Positions 36,280 through 46,263 of a stretch of DNA of 64,000 nt are shown here, piece by piece. A program made the translations under genes and the position numbers. This DNA is from Pseudomonas fluorescens (GTDB lineage Bacteria; Pseudomonadota; Gammaproteobacteria; Pseudomonadales; Pseudomonadaceae), in contig NZ_JSAK01000003.1 in the NCBI RefSeq assembly GCF_000802965.1, forward strand, positions 37,936 through 101,935. Direction: 5' to 3'. The notes under the pieces are model-generated. The model was not told the origin of the DNA. It did no database searches and saw nothing but the letters and a program-made list of their open reading frames with translations. Every line of letters starts with the position of its first letter. Position 1 is the stretch's first letter.

Positions 36280-36634
36280 CCACCCCCCCACCTGTGGCGA
36301 GGGAGCTTGCTCCCGCTGGGCTGTGAAGCGGCCCCAAACCCTGTCCACCCAATACTTCAGTCGAACCCGTTGAATCGCGATGACGACTGCTGCGCAGCCG
36401 AGCGGGAGCAAGCTCCCTCGCCACAATGATTCATGTCTGTTCGAACCGAAACAGTGCAGGCTTCCCACGCCGCCCATTTTCGTGCACTAATCCCCTCCGG
36501 CAATTTCCCGAGCGCCTTTTAAACGCTTGTTCGCCACTCTGGTTCGGAAATTGCTACTTTCATTAGGTCTTACGCTTACCAGTAACAATAATTCTGCGCC
36601 ACAAGCGCTCATATTGGTTCTTAGGGATTGAATA
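36280..36634. other. Gap before aotJ: REP pair and probable promoter
   Basis: This 355-base gap contains a REP pair (36292-36426) and then about 200 bases of AT-richer sequence upstream of aotJ, which probably holds its promoter. I see no small gene. No clear ArgR site (TGTCGC-N8-AA) was found by eye, although TGTTCGCC at about 36528 is a weak half match. Confidence 0.5.
36292..36426. repeat. REP palindrome pair, GGCGAGGGAGCTTGCTCCCGC type
   Basis: CTGTGGCGAGGGAGCTTGCT and its inverted copy lie about 85 bases apart, a wider spacing than other pairs. It marks the left edge of the block that splits the ligase-associated cluster. Confidence 0.9.
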
Positions 36635-37417
36635 ATGAAAAAAGCATTGCTGACCCTTTCTGCACTGGCATTGTGCGTAGCTGCTGGCTCTGCGCTGGCA
36701 AAGGAATACAAGGAATTGCGTTTTGGTGTTGACCCTTCCTACGCACCGTTTGAGTCGAAAGCGGCCGACGGCAACCTGGTGGGCTTCGACATCGATCTGG
36801 GGAACGCAATCTGTGCCGAGCTGAAGGTCAAGTGCAAATGGGTCGAAAGCGATTTCGACGGCATGATTCCAGGCCTGAAGGCCAATAAATTCGACGGTGT
36901 GATCTCCTCGATGACCGTCACCCCGGCCCGCGAAAAAGTCATCGACTTCTCCAGCGAGCTGTTCTCCGGCCCAACCGCTTACGTATCGAAGAAAGGTTCT
37001 GGCATCACCGCTGACGTCGCTTCGCTGAAGGGCAAAACCGTCGGCTATGAGCAAGGCACCATCCAGGAAGCCTATGCCAAAGCCGTTCTCGACAAGGCTG
37101 GCGTGAAAACCCAGGCCTATCAGAACCAGGACCAGGTGTATTCCGACCTGACTTCCGGTCGTCTCGACGCCGGCATCCAGGACATGCTGCAAGCTGAGCT
37201 GGGCTTCCTGAAGTCGCCAAACGGTGCAGGTTACGAAATCAGCCAGCCAGTCGACAGCGAACTGCTGCCAGCCAAAACTGCGGTCGGTATTAAGAAAGGT
37301 AACACCGAGCTGAAAGCACTTTTGGATAAAGGTATCAAAGCGTTACACGATGATGGCACCTACGCCACCATCCAGAAGAAACACTTTGGCGATCTGAATC
37401 TGTACAGCGGCAAATAA
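36635..37417 (+). CDS. aotJ: Basic amino acid ABC transporter, periplasmic binding protein
   Basis: This 260-residue receptor has a Sec signal peptide (residues 1-22, ending GSALA) and a type II periplasmic-binding fold. The opening ELRFGVDPSYAPFESK and GNLVGFDIDLGNAI, and the TPAREKVIDFS motif, are typical of arginine/ornithine/histidine-binding proteins. It probably feeds AotQM. A hairpin between it and aotQ (37424-37451) probably reduces downstream expression. It is the first gene of aotJQMOP. The exact substrate (arginine, ornithine or histidine) cannot be read from the sequence. Confidence 0.9.
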   Translation: MKKALLTLSALALCVAAGSALAKEYKELRFGVDPSYAPFESKAADGNLVGFDIDLGNAICAELKVKCKWVESDFDGMIPGLKANKFDGVISSMTVTPAREKVIDFSSELFSGPTAYVSKKGSGITADVASLKGKTVGYEQGTIQEAYAKAVLDKAGVKTQAYQNQDQVYSDLTSGRLDAGIQDMLQAELGFLKSPNGAGYEISQPVDSELLPAKTAVGIKKGNTELKALLDKGIKALHDDGTYATIQKKHFGDLNLYSGK

Positions 37418-37423
37418 TGCCCG

Positions 37424-37451
37424 GCGCCCATCTTGCGATGGGCGCTTTTTT
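37424..37451 (+). terminator. Hairpin between aotJ and aotQ (likely attenuator)
   Basis: GCGCCCATC, a TTGC loop and GATGGGCGC form a strong stem followed by six T's. It sits in the 56-base gap between aotJ and aotQ, so part of the transcripts would stop after the binding-protein gene. Confidence 0.85.
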
Positions 37452-37473
37452 CTTCCGATCAGGTTGCTGATTT

Positions 37474-38202
37474 ATGTTCGAAAACCTCCTGCAAAATCTG
37501 GGGCTCTCAGCCTTCAGCCTCAAGGGCTTCGGTCCTTTGCTGATGGAAGGCACCTGGATGACCATCAAATTATCGGCGATGTCGCTGCTGGTGGCCGTAT
37601 TGCTCGGCCTGCTCGGCGCCAGTGCCAAACTGTCTAAAGTCAAACTGCTGCGCCTGGTTGCCCAGTGCTACACCACGCTGATTCGCGGGGTGCCGGACCT
37701 GGTGCTGATGCTGCTGATCTTCTACAGCCTGCAAACCTGGCTGACGTCGTTCACCGACTACATGGAATGGGAATACATCGAGATCAACCCGTTCAGCGCC
37801 GGGGTCCTGACCCTGGGCTTTATTTACGGCGCCTACTTCACCGAGACGTTCCGCGGCGCCATCCTTGCCGTGCCTCGCGGTCAGGTCGAAGCGGCCACCG
37901 CCTACGGCCTCAAGCGTGGCCAGCGTTTTCGTATCGTGGTGTTCCCGCAAATGATGCGCTACGCCCTGCCGGGTATCGGCAATAACTGGATGGTGATGCT
38001 CAAGGCCACCGCGCTGGTGTCCATCATCGGTCTCGCCGATCTGGTCAAGGCCGCGCAGGACGCCGGTAAAAGCAGCTATCAACTGTTCTACTTCCTGGTG
38101 CTCGCTGCGCTGATCTATCTGCTGATCACCAGCGCCTCCAACTTCATTCTGCGCTGGCTCGAACGCCGCTACGCCGCCGGTACCCGGGAGGCCGTACGAT
38201 GA
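37474..38202 (+). CDS. aotQ: Basic amino acid ABC transporter, permease (AotQ type)
   Basis: This 242-residue inner-membrane protein has five hydrophobic segments and the HisQ/AotQ signature: RGVPDLVLMLLIFY (about residues 72-85) and, near residue 135, EAATAYGLKRGQRFRIVVFPQMMRYALPG, the EAA loop that contacts the ATPase. It overlaps aotM by four bases. Partner of AotM in the permease. Confidence 0.92.
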   Translation: MFENLLQNLGLSAFSLKGFGPLLMEGTWMTIKLSAMSLLVAVLLGLLGASAKLSKVKLLRLVAQCYTTLIRGVPDLVLMLLIFYSLQTWLTSFTDYMEWEYIEINPFSAGVLTLGFIYGAYFTETFRGAILAVPRGQVEAATAYGLKRGQRFRIVVFPQMMRYALPGIGNNWMVMLKATALVSIIGLADLVKAAQDAGKSSYQLFYFLVLAALIYLLITSASNFILRWLERRYAAGTREAVR

Positions 38203-38909
38203 TCGAACTCCTGCAGGAATACTGGAGAGCCTTCCTCTACACCGACGGCCAAAACATCACCGGCCTGGCCATGACCCTGTGGCTGCTCAGTGCGTCGATC
38301 TTCATCGGTTTCATCGTCTCGATCCCGCTGTCCATCGCCCGGGTTTCGCCGCACTTCTACATTCGTTGGCCGGTGCAGTTTTACACCTACCTGTTCCGCG
38401 GCACGCCGCTCTACATCCAGTTGCTGATCTGCTACACCGGGATCTACAGCCTGGCCGCCGTGCGCGAGCAACCGCTGCTCGACAGCTTCTTCCGCGATGC
38501 GATGAACTGCACCATCCTCGCTTTTGCCCTGAACACCTGCGCCTACACCACGGAGATCTTCGCCGGGGCGATTCGCAGCATGAACCACGGCGAAGTCGAA
38601 GCCGCCAAGGCTTACGGTCTGACAGGCTGGAAATTGTATGCCTACGTGATCATGCCTTCGGCCCTGCGTCGCTCGTTGCCGTATTACAGCAACGAAGTGA
38701 TCCTGATGCTGCACTCGACCACCGTGGCGTTCACCGCGACCATCCCGGACATCCTGAAAGTCGCCCGGGACGCCAACTCGGCGACCTTCCTGACCTTCCA
38801 GTCGTTCGGCATCGCCGCGCTGATCTACCTGACCGTCACCTTTGCGCTGGTCGGCCTGTTCCGCCTCGCCGAACGTCGATGGCTGGCCTTCCTCGGGCCG
38901 ACTCACTAA
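38199..38909 (+). CDS. aotM: Basic amino acid ABC transporter, permease (AotM type)
   Basis: This 236-residue inner-membrane protein has five hydrophobic segments. FRGTPLYIQLLICYTG (about residues 66-81) and the EAA loop EVEAAKAYGLTGWKLY near residue 132 mark the HisM/AotM permease. It overlaps aotQ by four bases, so the two halves are made together. It is followed 24 bases later by aotO. Confidence 0.92.
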   Translation: MIELLQEYWRAFLYTDGQNITGLAMTLWLLSASIFIGFIVSIPLSIARVSPHFYIRWPVQFYTYLFRGTPLYIQLLICYTGIYSLAAVREQPLLDSFFRDAMNCTILAFALNTCAYTTEIFAGAIRSMNHGEVEAAKAYGLTGWKLYAYVIMPSALRRSLPYYSNEVILMLHSTTVAFTATIPDILKVARDANSATFLTFQSFGIAALIYLTVTFALVGLFRLAERRWLAFLGPTH

Positions 38910-38933
38910 GACCCGCTTCGGGATACAAGAAAA

Positions 38934-40070
38934 ATGCGCCACCAGATTCATGACCTGCTGGCCCCGCTGCCGGGGACCGCACGACAGATTCACAGTTTTC
39001 ACTTCGGGCCGACATCGGCGCCAACCGTTACAAGCGCCCGGGGCAAGATCTACATCCAGTCGTCCCTGCATGCCGATGAAATGCCCGGCATGTTGGTGGC
39101 CTGGCACCTCAAGCAGCGTCTGGCGGAGCTTGAAGCCGCCGGCCGCCTGCGCAGCGAAATCGTGCTGGTGCCAGTCGCCAACCCGGTCGGACTGGAACAA
39201 GTGTTGATGGATGTTCCGCTAGGCCGTTACGAGCTGGAAAGCGGGCAGAACTTCAATCGCTGGTTCGTCGATTTGAGCGAAGAGGTCGGCAACGAAATCG
39301 AAGGCCAGCTCGGTGATGATCCGCAGCGCAACCTCGAACTGATCCGCAACAGCCTGCGCAACGCCCTCGCCCGGCAGACCGCCAGCACCCAGTTGCAATC
39401 CCAGCGCCTGACCCTGCAACGGCTGGCCTGCGATGCCGACATGGTGCTGGACCTGCATTGCGATTTCGAAGCCGTCGCGCACCTGTACACCACGCCTGAC
39501 GCCTGGCCGCAGGTCGAGCCGCTGGCCCGTTACATCGGTGCAGAAGCCAGCCTGCTGGCCACCGATTCCGGCGGTCAGTCGTTCGACGAATGCTTCACCC
39601 TGCTCTGGTGGCAATTGAAAGAACGCTTCGGCGAGCAATTCGACATTGCGCCGGGCAGTTTTTCGGTCACCGTCGAGCTGCGCGGCCAGGGCGACGTCAA
39701 TCACCCACTGGCCAGCCTCGACAGCCAGGCGCTGATTGATTACCTGATTCACTTCGGCGCCATTGCCGGCGAACCAGTGCCCCTGCCCGAACTGCCCTAC
39801 CCGGCCACGCCGCTGGCGGGTGTCGAGCCGGTGGCCACGCCGGTCGGTGGTTTGCTGGTGTTCACCGCACTGCCGGGGGAATACCTGGAAGCCGGGCAGC
39901 TTGTCGCCGAAATCATCGATCCGATCTCTGACCGTGTCACGCCTGTCCACTGCACCGCCGCCGGGTTGATGTACGCCCGTTCGCTGCGCCGCATGGCCAC
40001 GGCCGGCATGGTGATCGCCCACGTCGCGGGCGCCGAAGCCTATCGCAGCGGCTACCTACTTTCGCCTTGA
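38934..40070 (+). CDS. aotO: Succinylglutamate desuccinylase/aspartoacylase family protein (AotO type)
   Basis: This 378-residue protein has the zinc carboxypeptidase-like fold of the aspartoacylase/AstE family: [10 protein letters not shown] (about residues 43-52, His and Glu ligands), ANPVGLEQ near residue 82 and DLHCD near residue 178 (third ligand). It lies inside the transport operon in the same place as aotO of P. aeruginosa, where its role is not well understood; it may process acylated basic amino acids. The ATG at 38934 has only a weak ribosome site. It is 24 bases after aotM and 13 bases before aotP. Confidence 0.85.
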   Translation: MRHQIHDLLAPLPGTARQIHSFHFGPTSAPTVTSARGKIYIQSSLHADEMPGMLVAWHLKQRLAELEAAGRLRSEIVLVPVANPVGLEQVLMDVPLGRYELESGQNFNRWFVDLSEEVGNEIEGQLGDDPQRNLELIRNSLRNALARQTASTQLQSQRLTLQRLACDADMVLDLHCDFEAVAHLYTTPDAWPQVEPLARYIGAEASLLATDSGGQSFDECFTLLWWQLKERFGEQFDIAPGSFSVTVELRGQGDVNHPLASLDSQALIDYLIHFGAIAGEPVPLPELPYPATPLAGVEPVATPVGGLLVFTALPGEYLEAGQLVAEIIDPISDRVTPVHCTAAGLMYARSLRRMATAGMVIAHVAGAEAYRSGYLLSP

Positions 40071-40083
40071 GGATGCATGCTCC

Positions 40084-40848
40084 ATGTACAAACTGACCAT
40101 TGAAGGCCTGCATAAAAGCTATGGCGATCATGAGGTGCTCAAAGGCGTTTCGCTCAAGGCCAACACCGGCGACGTCATCAGCCTGATCGGCGCCAGCGGC
40201 TCGGGCAAAAGTACTTTTTTGCGCTGCATCAACTTTCTCGAACAACCCAACGACGGGGCGATGAGCCTCGACGGCCAGGCGATCCGCATGGTCAAGGATC
40301 ACCACGGCATGCACGTCGCCGATCCCGATGAACTGCAGCGGATCCGCACCCGCCTGGCCATGGTGTTCCAGCACTTCAACCTGTGGAGCCACATGACCGT
40401 GCTGGAAAACATAACCATGGCCCCGCGTCGGGTGCTGGGTTGCAGCAAGCAGGAAGCCGAAGACCGCGCGAGACGCTACCTCGACAAGGTTGGCCTGCCG
40501 GCACGTGTCGCCGATCAGTACCCGGCGTTCCTCTCCGGCGGTCAGCAACAGCGCGTCGCCATTGCCCGCGCGTTGGCCATGGAACCGGAAGTCATGCTGT
40601 TCGACGAACCGACCTCGGCGCTGGACCCGGAACTGGTAGGCGAAGTGCTCAAAGTGATCCAGGGCCTGGCTGAAGAAGGCCGGACCATGATCATGGTGAC
40701 CCACGAAATGAGCTTCGCCCGCAAGGTGTCGAGCCAGGTGTTGTTTCTGCATCAGGGCCTGGTGGAAGAAGAAGGCGCGCCGGAAGACGTGCTGGGCAAT
40801 CCGAAGAGCGAGCGGTTGAAGCAGTTCCTCAGCGGCAACTTGAAGTAA
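40084..40848 (+). CDS. aotP: Basic amino acid ABC transporter, ATPase (AotP type)
   Basis: This 254-residue ATPase has Walker [10 protein letters not shown] (about residues 37-45), the signature [15 protein letters not shown], Walker [14 protein letters not shown] and the switch His in [12 protein letters not shown]. It fits the HisP/AotP group for basic amino acid uptake. It is the last gene of aotJQMOP. In P. aeruginosa argR follows here; in this window the next gene is on the opposite strand and unrelated. Confidence 0.92.
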   Translation: MYKLTIEGLHKSYGDHEVLKGVSLKANTGDVISLIGASGSGKSTFLRCINFLEQPNDGAMSLDGQAIRMVKDHHGMHVADPDELQRIRTRLAMVFQHFNLWSHMTVLENITMAPRRVLGCSKQEAEDRARRYLDKVGLPARVADQYPAFLSGGQQQRVAIARALAMEPEVMLFDEPTSALDPELVGEVLKVIQGLAEEGRTMIMVTHEMSFARKVSSQVLFLHQGLVEEEGAPEDVLGNPKSERLKQFLSGNLK

Positions 40849-40892
40849 CTGTTCGTTGTTAAACGGGAGCCAGGCTGACTGGTTCCCGTCAC

Positions 40893-41270
40893 TCAACGCG
40901 CTTCGTACTCCAGCCTGAAGCTACCGTTCTCCACCTCCAGACCATCGGCATCCAGTCCGCTGAAGCGTCCGGAAAACTGGGCATCTCCGCCAACGGTCAA
41001 CTCGAGTCTGCCGCGATAAAGTTCCGCTTCAGAGGTGCCTGTCACATGGATAACCATAGGCGACCTTTCGCCCAGCCCCAGGCTAAAGCTGCCACTCTCG
41101 AGTTCCATCGGTAAATAGACGTAAAACTCCTTGCCCTGACCATTGTTCGCCTCGATAAAGTGGACGCCCGGCAGGTCGTAGTAGTTGAGACCCTCGGTCA
41201 CACGAAACTCCAAAGTGCCCTCAGTCGTGATCACATCGGCACTCAAGTGCCCCGTTCTATTTGTACTCAT
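40893..41270 (-). CDS. Unrecognised small beta-rich protein
   Basis: This 125-residue protein is acidic, with no signal peptide, membrane segment or cysteine. The sequence alternates short strands (TEGTLEFRVTEGLNYYDLPGV, RGRLELTVGGDAQFSG) and suggests an all-beta fold. I do not recognise the family. It is convergent to aotP with a gap of 44 bases and is followed, upstream of its start, by a REP pair. It is part of the block between the ligase and helicase genes. Composition is compatible with a real gene. Confidence 0.65.
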   Translation of the reverse strand: MSTNRTGHLSADVITTEGTLEFRVTEGLNYYDLPGVHFIEANNGQGKEFYVYLPMELESGSFSLGLGERSPMVIHVTGTSEAELYRGRLELTVGGDAQFSGRFSGLDADGLEVENGSFRLEYEAR

Positions 41271-41391
41271 CTGAATTCCTTTTCATATTCATTGATAACT
41301 GCGCGGCGATAAAAACACGCCTGACCTGCCGATGGGTTTCAACGGCAAACACAGTTATTTCCGGATATGAGAATCCTCGGCGATGAGCTTT

Positions 41392-41477
41392 TGTAGGAGC
41401 TGCCGAAGGCTGCGATCTTTTGATTTTGCTTCTACAAATCAAGATCAAAAGATCGCAGCCTGCGGCAGCTCCTACAG
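41392..41477. repeat. REP palindrome pair, GATCGCAGCCTGCGGCAGCT type
   Basis: TGTAGGAGCTGCCGAAGGCT and its inverted copy are about 30 bases apart. Here the units point away from each other compared with most other pairs. It marks the right edge of the block that splits the ligase-associated cluster. Confidence 0.9.
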
Positions 41478-41546
41478 AACCGCGTTAAACCTTTGGTAGT
41501 GCGTCGTGGTCACTGAAGGAAGACTTTCAGAGCGCACACCGCCGGC

Positions 41547-44036
41547 ATGGGAACCACCTCCGACTTCGCCAAACGCTGGTTCAGCGCTCGCGCCTGGAAG
41601 CCGTTCACCTTTCAGAAACAGGTGTGGGCCGCAGTAAAACAAGGGCAGTCCGGGTTGCTACACGCCAGCACCGGCGCCGGCAAAACCTACGCAGTCTGGT
41701 TCGGCGCGCTCAATCGCTTTGCCCGCTCTTCACCACCCATTGAAACGCCCCGCAAACGCAAACCCGTCGCCGATCCCCTGACTGTGTTGTGGATAACGCC
41801 TATGCGCGCCTTGGCCGCCGACACGGCCCGCGCACTGGAAGCGCCGTTACAGGATTTGCAGATTCCGTGGAGCATCGGTCTGCGCACCGGCGACACCAGC
41901 AGCAGCGAGCGGGCGCGTCAAAGCCGCCGGCTGCCGACCACGCTGATCACTACGCCGGAAAGCCTGACCTTGATGCTGGCCCGTGCCGACGCACAAAGCG
42001 CCCTCTCGACATTGCGCATGGTGGTGGTTGATGAATGGCATGAATTACTCGGCAACAAACGTGGTGTGCAATTGCAATTGGCGCTTGCTCGCTTGCGTCG
42101 CTGGCATCCCGAATTGATCGTTTGGGGCGTTTCCGCGACGCTGGGTAATCAGTCCCACGCCGAACAGGTCTTGATCCCACAGGGTGGCGGCGCAAGCGTT
42201 CAGGGCCAAACCAACAAGGAGCTGCGGGTCGATACGTTGCTTGCGCCTACCATCGAACGCTTTCCATGGGCTGGCCACATCGGACTGAAGATGTTGCCGC
42301 AAGTGGTTTCCGAGATTGAGTCCTGCGCCAGCAGCCTGGTTTTTACCAACACCCGTGCCCAATCGGAGATCTGGTACCAGGCCCTGCTTGACGCCCGCCC
42401 GGACTGGGCCGGCTTGATCGCGCTGCATCACAGTTCGTTGTCCCGCGACACCCGCGACTGGGTCGAACGCGCGCTCAAGGAAGGTCAACTCAAAGCAGTG
42501 GTCTGCACCTCCAGCCTGGATCTGGGCGTGGACTTTCTGCCGGTGGAACGGGTGCTGCAAATCGGCTCGGCTAAAGGCGTGGCGCGGCTGATGCAGCGCG
42601 CGGGTCGCTCCGGTCATGCACCGGGGCGAGTTTCGCGAGTCACGCTGGTGCCGACCCACAGTCTTGAATTGATCGAGGCCGCAGCGGCGCAGGATGCGGT
42701 GGCGCAACGTCGCATCGAACCCCGCGAGTCTCCCCACAAGCCACTGGACGTGCTGGTGCAACACTTGGTCAGCATGGCGTTGGGCGGCGGATTTCTGCCC
42801 GATGACTTGTACGAAGAAGTGCGCGGCGCCTGGGCGTATCGCGACCTGAGCCCGGCGGAATGGGTTTGGGCGTTGGCTTTCGTACGCCATGGCGGGCTTT
42901 CTCTGACAGCCTATCCGGATTACCGGCGTGTCGAACCCGATGAATCGGGCGTGTGGCGGGTACCGGATGCGCGCTTGGCTCGTCGGCATCGCATGAGCAT
43001 CGGCACTATCGTCAGCGACGCGAGCCTCCAGTTGAAGTTCTGGAGCAAGGGCGGCGGGGGCAAGCAACTCGGCAGTGTCGAAGAAGGCTTCATCGCGCGC
43101 CTTAAGCCGGGCGATGGTTTCCTGTTCGCAGGGCGCTTGCTGGAGTTGGTGCGGGTGGAAAACATGACCGCCTACGTCAAACGCAGCACCGTGAAAAAAG
43201 CGGCGGTGCCACGCTGGAATGGCGGGCGCATGCCGCTGTCCAACGAGTTGGCCAATGCTGTGGTTGTGCGCTTCAGTGCGGCGGCGCAAGGCGAATTCAT
43301 CGGTCCGGAAATGCGGGCGTTGCGCCCGCTGCTGGAGCTGCAACAAAAGTGGTCCGGCCTGCCAACCGAAAAAAGTCTGCTGGCCGAAACGCTGAAATCC
43401 CGCGAAGGCTGGCACCTTTTCCTCTATCCCTTTGCCGGGCGTCAGGTACATCTTGGGTTGGCGAGCCTGCTGGCGTGGCGAGTCAGTCAACGGCAGTCGC
43501 TGACCTTTTCTATCGCAGTCAATGATTACGGACTGGAACTGCTGAGCGCGACGCCTGTGGATTGGCACGTACAGCTCAATCCTGAACTGTTTGATTCGCA
43601 GCAGCTGTTGGTTGACGTGCTCGCCAGCCTGAATGCCGGTGAGCTGGCGCTACGCCGCTTTCGCGAGATCGCACGAATCGCCGGGCTGGTTTTCACCGGG
43701 TACCCGGGCGCGCCGAAAAGCACGCGTCAGGTTCAAGCGTCGAGCGGTTTGTTTTTTGAAGTGTTCAAACAGTACGACGCCCAGAATCTGCTGCTGGCCC
43801 AGGCCGGGGAAGAAGTCCTACGAGAGGAATTGGATATTCATCGTCTGGAGCAGACCCTGGAGCGGATCAATCGACTGCAACTCGATCTGCACACGATCAA
43901 GCGTCCTACGCCACTCGGATTTCCCTTGCTGGTGGAACGCATGCGCGAAAGCATGAGTTCGGAAAAGCTCGCGGATCGAATCAGGCGAATGGTCGACGAT
44001 CTGGAGAAAACGGCCGAAACAAGGAAAGCCAGATGA
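41547..44036 (+). CDS. Ligase-associated DEXH-box helicase (Lhr-Core)
   Basis: This 829-residue superfamily 2 helicase has Walker A STGAGKT (K46), DEWH (residues 162-165, the DExH box), GVSATLGN (motif III) and [12 protein letters not shown] (motif VI). The C-terminal part (about residues 400-829) carries a winged-helix and a beta-rich domain as in Lhr-Core. It is shorter than full Lhr (about 1,500 residues), as expected for the core form. It overlaps the PdeM gene by four bases. It belongs functionally with the exonuclease and ligase at 33560-36279. Confidence 0.92.
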   Translation: MGTTSDFAKRWFSARAWKPFTFQKQVWAAVKQGQSGLLHASTGAGKTYAVWFGALNRFARSSPPIETPRKRKPVADPLTVLWITPMRALAADTARALEAPLQDLQIPWSIGLRTGDTSSSERARQSRRLPTTLITTPESLTLMLARADAQSALSTLRMVVVDEWHELLGNKRGVQLQLALARLRRWHPELIVWGVSATLGNQSHAEQVLIPQGGGASVQGQTNKELRVDTLLAPTIERFPWAGHIGLKMLPQVVSEIESCASSLVFTNTRAQSEIWYQALLDARPDWAGLIALHHSSLSRDTRDWVERALKEGQLKAVVCTSSLDLGVDFLPVERVLQIGSAKGVARLMQRAGRSGHAPGRVSRVTLVPTHSLELIEAAAAQDAVAQRRIEPRESPHKPLDVLVQHLVSMALGGGFLPDDLYEEVRGAWAYRDLSPAEWVWALAFVRHGGLSLTAYPDYRRVEPDESGVWRVPDARLARRHRMSIGTIVSDASLQLKFWSKGGGGKQLGSVEEGFIARLKPGDGFLFAGRLLELVRVENMTAYVKRSTVKKAAVPRWNGGRMPLSNELANAVVVRFSAAAQGEFIGPEMRALRPLLELQQKWSGLPTEKSLLAETLKSREGWHLFLYPFAGRQVHLGLASLLAWRVSQRQSLTFSIAVNDYGLELLSATPVDWHVQLNPELFDSQQLLVDVLASLNAGELALRRFREIARIAGLVFTGYPGAPKSTRQVQASSGLFFEVFKQYDAQNLLLAQAGEEVLREELDIHRLEQTLERINRLQLDLHTIKRPTPLGFPLLVERMRESMSSEKLADRIRRMVDDLEKTAETRKAR

Positions 44037-44689
44037 CCACGTCTTATCCGGTTCGACTGACAGGAGAAGAGCTTTGGTTATTGCCGGAAAAAGCCATCTA
44101 CTGGCCGGCACAACAAGCGCTGCTGATCGCCGACGTGCATTTCGGCAAGGCCGCCGCTTATCGCAGTTTGGGCCAGCCAGTACCACAAGGTACGACCGCT
44201 GAAAATATTGCCGTGCTGGACGCAATACTGGGAGCCCTGCCCTGTCGCCAGCTGATATTTCTCGGTGACTTTCTCCACGGGCCCGGTTCCCATGCGGTTG
44301 CTACGCTGAAGGCTTTGGCCGAATGGCGAACGCGGCACAGCGAGTTGCCGATGACGCTGATCCGCGGCAACCACGATAAGCGCGCCGGTGATCCGCCCGC
44401 TTCACTGAACATTCGCGTAGTGCCTGAACCATTGCTACTCGGGCCCTTCGCCCTGCAACACGAACCCGATCTGCATCCGAGCCGGCATGTACTCGCCGGT
44501 CATGTGCATCCGGTCTATCGGCTGAACGGTCGAGGCCGGCAAAGTCTACGCCTGCCGTGCTTCAGACTCGGGAAAGAGATCAGTCTGTTACCCGCCTTCG
44601 GCGCATTTACCGGGGGATATCAAGTCCATCACGACGATGACTGTAGGATCTTTGTCATTGGTGACAACGAAATATGGCCAGTCAGCTGA
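44033..44689 (+). CDS. pdeM: Ligase-associated metallophosphoesterase PdeM
   Basis: This 218-residue protein is the metallophosphoesterase (MPE/PdeM) of the ligase-associated cluster. Its metal motifs are complete: ADVHFGK (D34, H36), GDFLHG (78-83), GNHDK (113-117) and GHVHP (157-161). It overlaps the helicase gene by four bases. Family members are manganese-dependent phosphodiesterases or endonucleases. It is the last gene of the cluster in this strain and ends 50 bases before a convergent gene. Confidence 0.92.
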   Translation: MTTSYPVRLTGEELWLLPEKAIYWPAQQALLIADVHFGKAAAYRSLGQPVPQGTTAENIAVLDAILGALPCRQLIFLGDFLHGPGSHAVATLKALAEWRTRHSELPMTLIRGNHDKRAGDPPASLNIRVVPEPLLLGPFALQHEPDLHPSRHVLAGHVHPVYRLNGRGRQSLRLPCFRLGKEISLLPAFGAFTGGYQVHHDDDCRIFVIGDNEIWPVS

Positions 44690-44738
44690 AGTCTTCAAGG
44701 ACATCAGCTGACTGACCATTCAATTTCTACGCAGGTCA

Positions 44739-44948
44739 TCAAGCCACAGGCGCAGGTGGCGGCTCATCCGGCAGAGTGGGTTCACCGGGCTCGGTGGGTT
44801 GTTCGTTGGGGGTATCGGGATCAGGTTGACCGGGGATACCCCCAGCCATGCTGATCGGCGGATGTGCCAACAAGGACCAGGCCAGGACGCCAACCTGATT
44901 GGGCTCGAGCCTTGCCAGTTCGGCACTTATTCGCGGGTCGATCTTCAT
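44739..44948 (-). CDS. Small proline-rich conserved protein
   Basis: This 69-residue protein starts with an ordered segment (MKIDPRISAELARLEPNQVG) and ends with a Pro/Glu/Thr-rich tail (about residues 41-69). I chose ATG at 44948 because of a GGAG ribosome site six bases upstream; the frame extends 26 codons further without support. Similar small proteins occur in other Pseudomonas. No known domain or function. It is followed by the convergent PdeM gene end. Confidence 0.6.
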   Translation of the reverse strand: MKIDPRISAELARLEPNQVGVLAWSLLAHPPISMAGGIPGQPDPDTPNEQPTEPGEPTLPDEPPPAPVA

Positions 44949-45055
44949 AAAGCACTCCTGAGCGATGGCCCGATCCGCCTTGCGCGAATCGGAGCAGTAC
45001 ACTCCATAGAGTGTACGCTCGCTCAAGAATTCCCACGGTTTGTCAGACGGCTGAC

Positions 45056-45622
45056 TCAGGTCCGCGGCAGGGTCACGCCACGCTGGCCCTGATACTTGCC
45101 ACCGCGGTCCTTGTAGGAGACTTCACACTCTTCGTCGGACTCAAGGAACAACATCTGCGCCACGCCTTCGTTGGCGTAGATCTTGGCCGGCAAATTAGTG
45201 GTGTTGGAGAATTCCAGGGTCACGTGCCCTTCCCACTCAGGCTCGAGCGGCGTCACGTTGACGATGATGCCGCAGCGCGCGTAGGTGCTTTTCCCCAGGC
45301 AAATGGTCAATACGTTACGCGGAATGCGGAAGTATTCGACGGTGCTGGCCAGGGCGAAGGAGTTCGGCGGAATGATGCAAACATCGCTGTGGATATCGAC
45401 GAAGCTGCCCGCATCAAAGTTTTTCGGGTCGACGATCGCCGAGTTGATGTTGGTGAACACCTTGAAATGATTGGTGCAACGCACATCGTAGCCGTAGCTC
45501 GACACGCCGTAGGAGATCACACGGCTATCGTCGCTGCCGCGCACCTGGCGCTCGACGAAAGGCTCGATCATGCCGTGTTCCTGCGCCATGCGGCGAATCC
45601 ACTTGTCCGATTTGATGCTCAT
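45056..45622 (-). CDS. dcd: dCTP deaminase
   Basis: This 188-residue enzyme deaminates dCTP to dUTP, the main route to dTTP in enterics and pseudomonads. The catalytic residues are visible: S112 and R116 in GKSTYARCG and E137 in [19 protein letters not shown] (residues 41-49) and the C-terminal [12 protein letters not shown], which closes over the nucleotide, are also typical. The length is normal. It lies on the minus strand, divergent from cspA. Confidence 0.96.
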   Translation of the reverse strand: MSIKSDKWIRRMAQEHGMIEPFVERQVRGSDDSRVISYGVSSYGYDVRCTNHFKVFTNINSAIVDPKNFDAGSFVDIHSDVCIIPPNSFALASTVEYFRIPRNVLTICLGKSTYARCGIIVNVTPLEPEWEGHVTLEFSNTTNLPAKIYANEGVAQMLFLESDEECEVSYKDRGGKYQGQRGVTLPRT

Positions 45623-45975
45623 GGCGGGTGTCCTGAATAGCGAGGTCGAAAAATTCTGTCCGGCATCTTACCGGGCGCGCCGCCGGGTTCAAAGTCCGCA
45701 CTGCAATTCTCGCCGAACAGGCTGGAATTACACGCGATGGCGACGAACCGTCACACCGTCGATCCTTAAAATAGAGAAACCTTCGCAAGAGGCATTGGCA
45801 CGTTCCGGAAAAAGGGTTAAGGTGGCGTCACTGTGCTGCTTGTGTCACTGAGAATCTCTACACGATATGTTGAATTTCGATCCAACCATCTACAAGAATT
45901 TTTCCTGCTCTTTGCACTCAGTCTCGGCCAGGGTTCTTCCTGCGTCGCAGTTATCTTTGTTCAAGGAGTTACACC
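45623..45975. other. Gap between dcd and cspA with long cspA leader
   Basis: This 353-base gap holds the dcd promoter and the leader of cspA. Cold-shock genes usually have a long 5' untranslated region that controls translation by temperature; the 100-150 bases upstream of the ATG are T/C-rich (TTTTTCCTGCTCTTTGCAC region) and contain an AAGGAG ribosome site at 45963-45968. No tRNA or other gene is seen. Confidence 0.45.
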
Positions 45976-46185
45976 ATGTCTAATCGCCAAACCGGTACCG
46001 TTAAGTGGTTCAACGATGAAAAAGGCTTCGGCTTCATCACCCCACAATCCGGTGACGACCTGTTCGTTCACTTCAAAGCTATCCAATCCGACGGCTTCAA
46101 AAGCCTGAAAGAAGGCCAACAGGTTTCTTTCATCGCTACCCGCGGTCAGAAAGGCATGCAAGCTGAAGAAGTTCAAGTTATCTAA
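45976..46185 (+). CDS. cspA: Cold-shock protein CspA
   Basis: This 69-residue protein is a single cold-shock domain: [16 protein letters not shown] with RNP1 (KGFGFI) and DLFVHF (RNP2). It binds single-stranded RNA and DNA and acts as an RNA chaperone at low temperature. The AAGGAG ribosome site lies seven bases before the ATG. A strong terminator follows. Length and motifs are normal. Constitutive and cold-induced paralogues cannot be told apart from the sequence alone. Confidence 0.95.
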   Translation: MSNRQTGTVKWFNDEKGFGFITPQSGDDLFVHFKAIQSDGFKSLKEGQQVSFIATRGQKGMQAEEVQVI

Positions 46186-46202
46186 CTTGTACTCGCTTTA
46201 GT

Positions 46203-46236
46203 AAAAAGCCCCGCCCTCAAAAGCGGGGCTTTTTTG
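46203..46236 (+). terminator. Rho-independent terminator of cspA
   Basis: AAAAGCCCCGC and GCGGGGCTTTT form a stem around an 8-base loop followed by T's, 18 bases after the cspA stop codon. Confidence 0.9.
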
Positions 46237-46263
46237 TGCCTGCAGGTTTTTCGCAGGCGCAAA

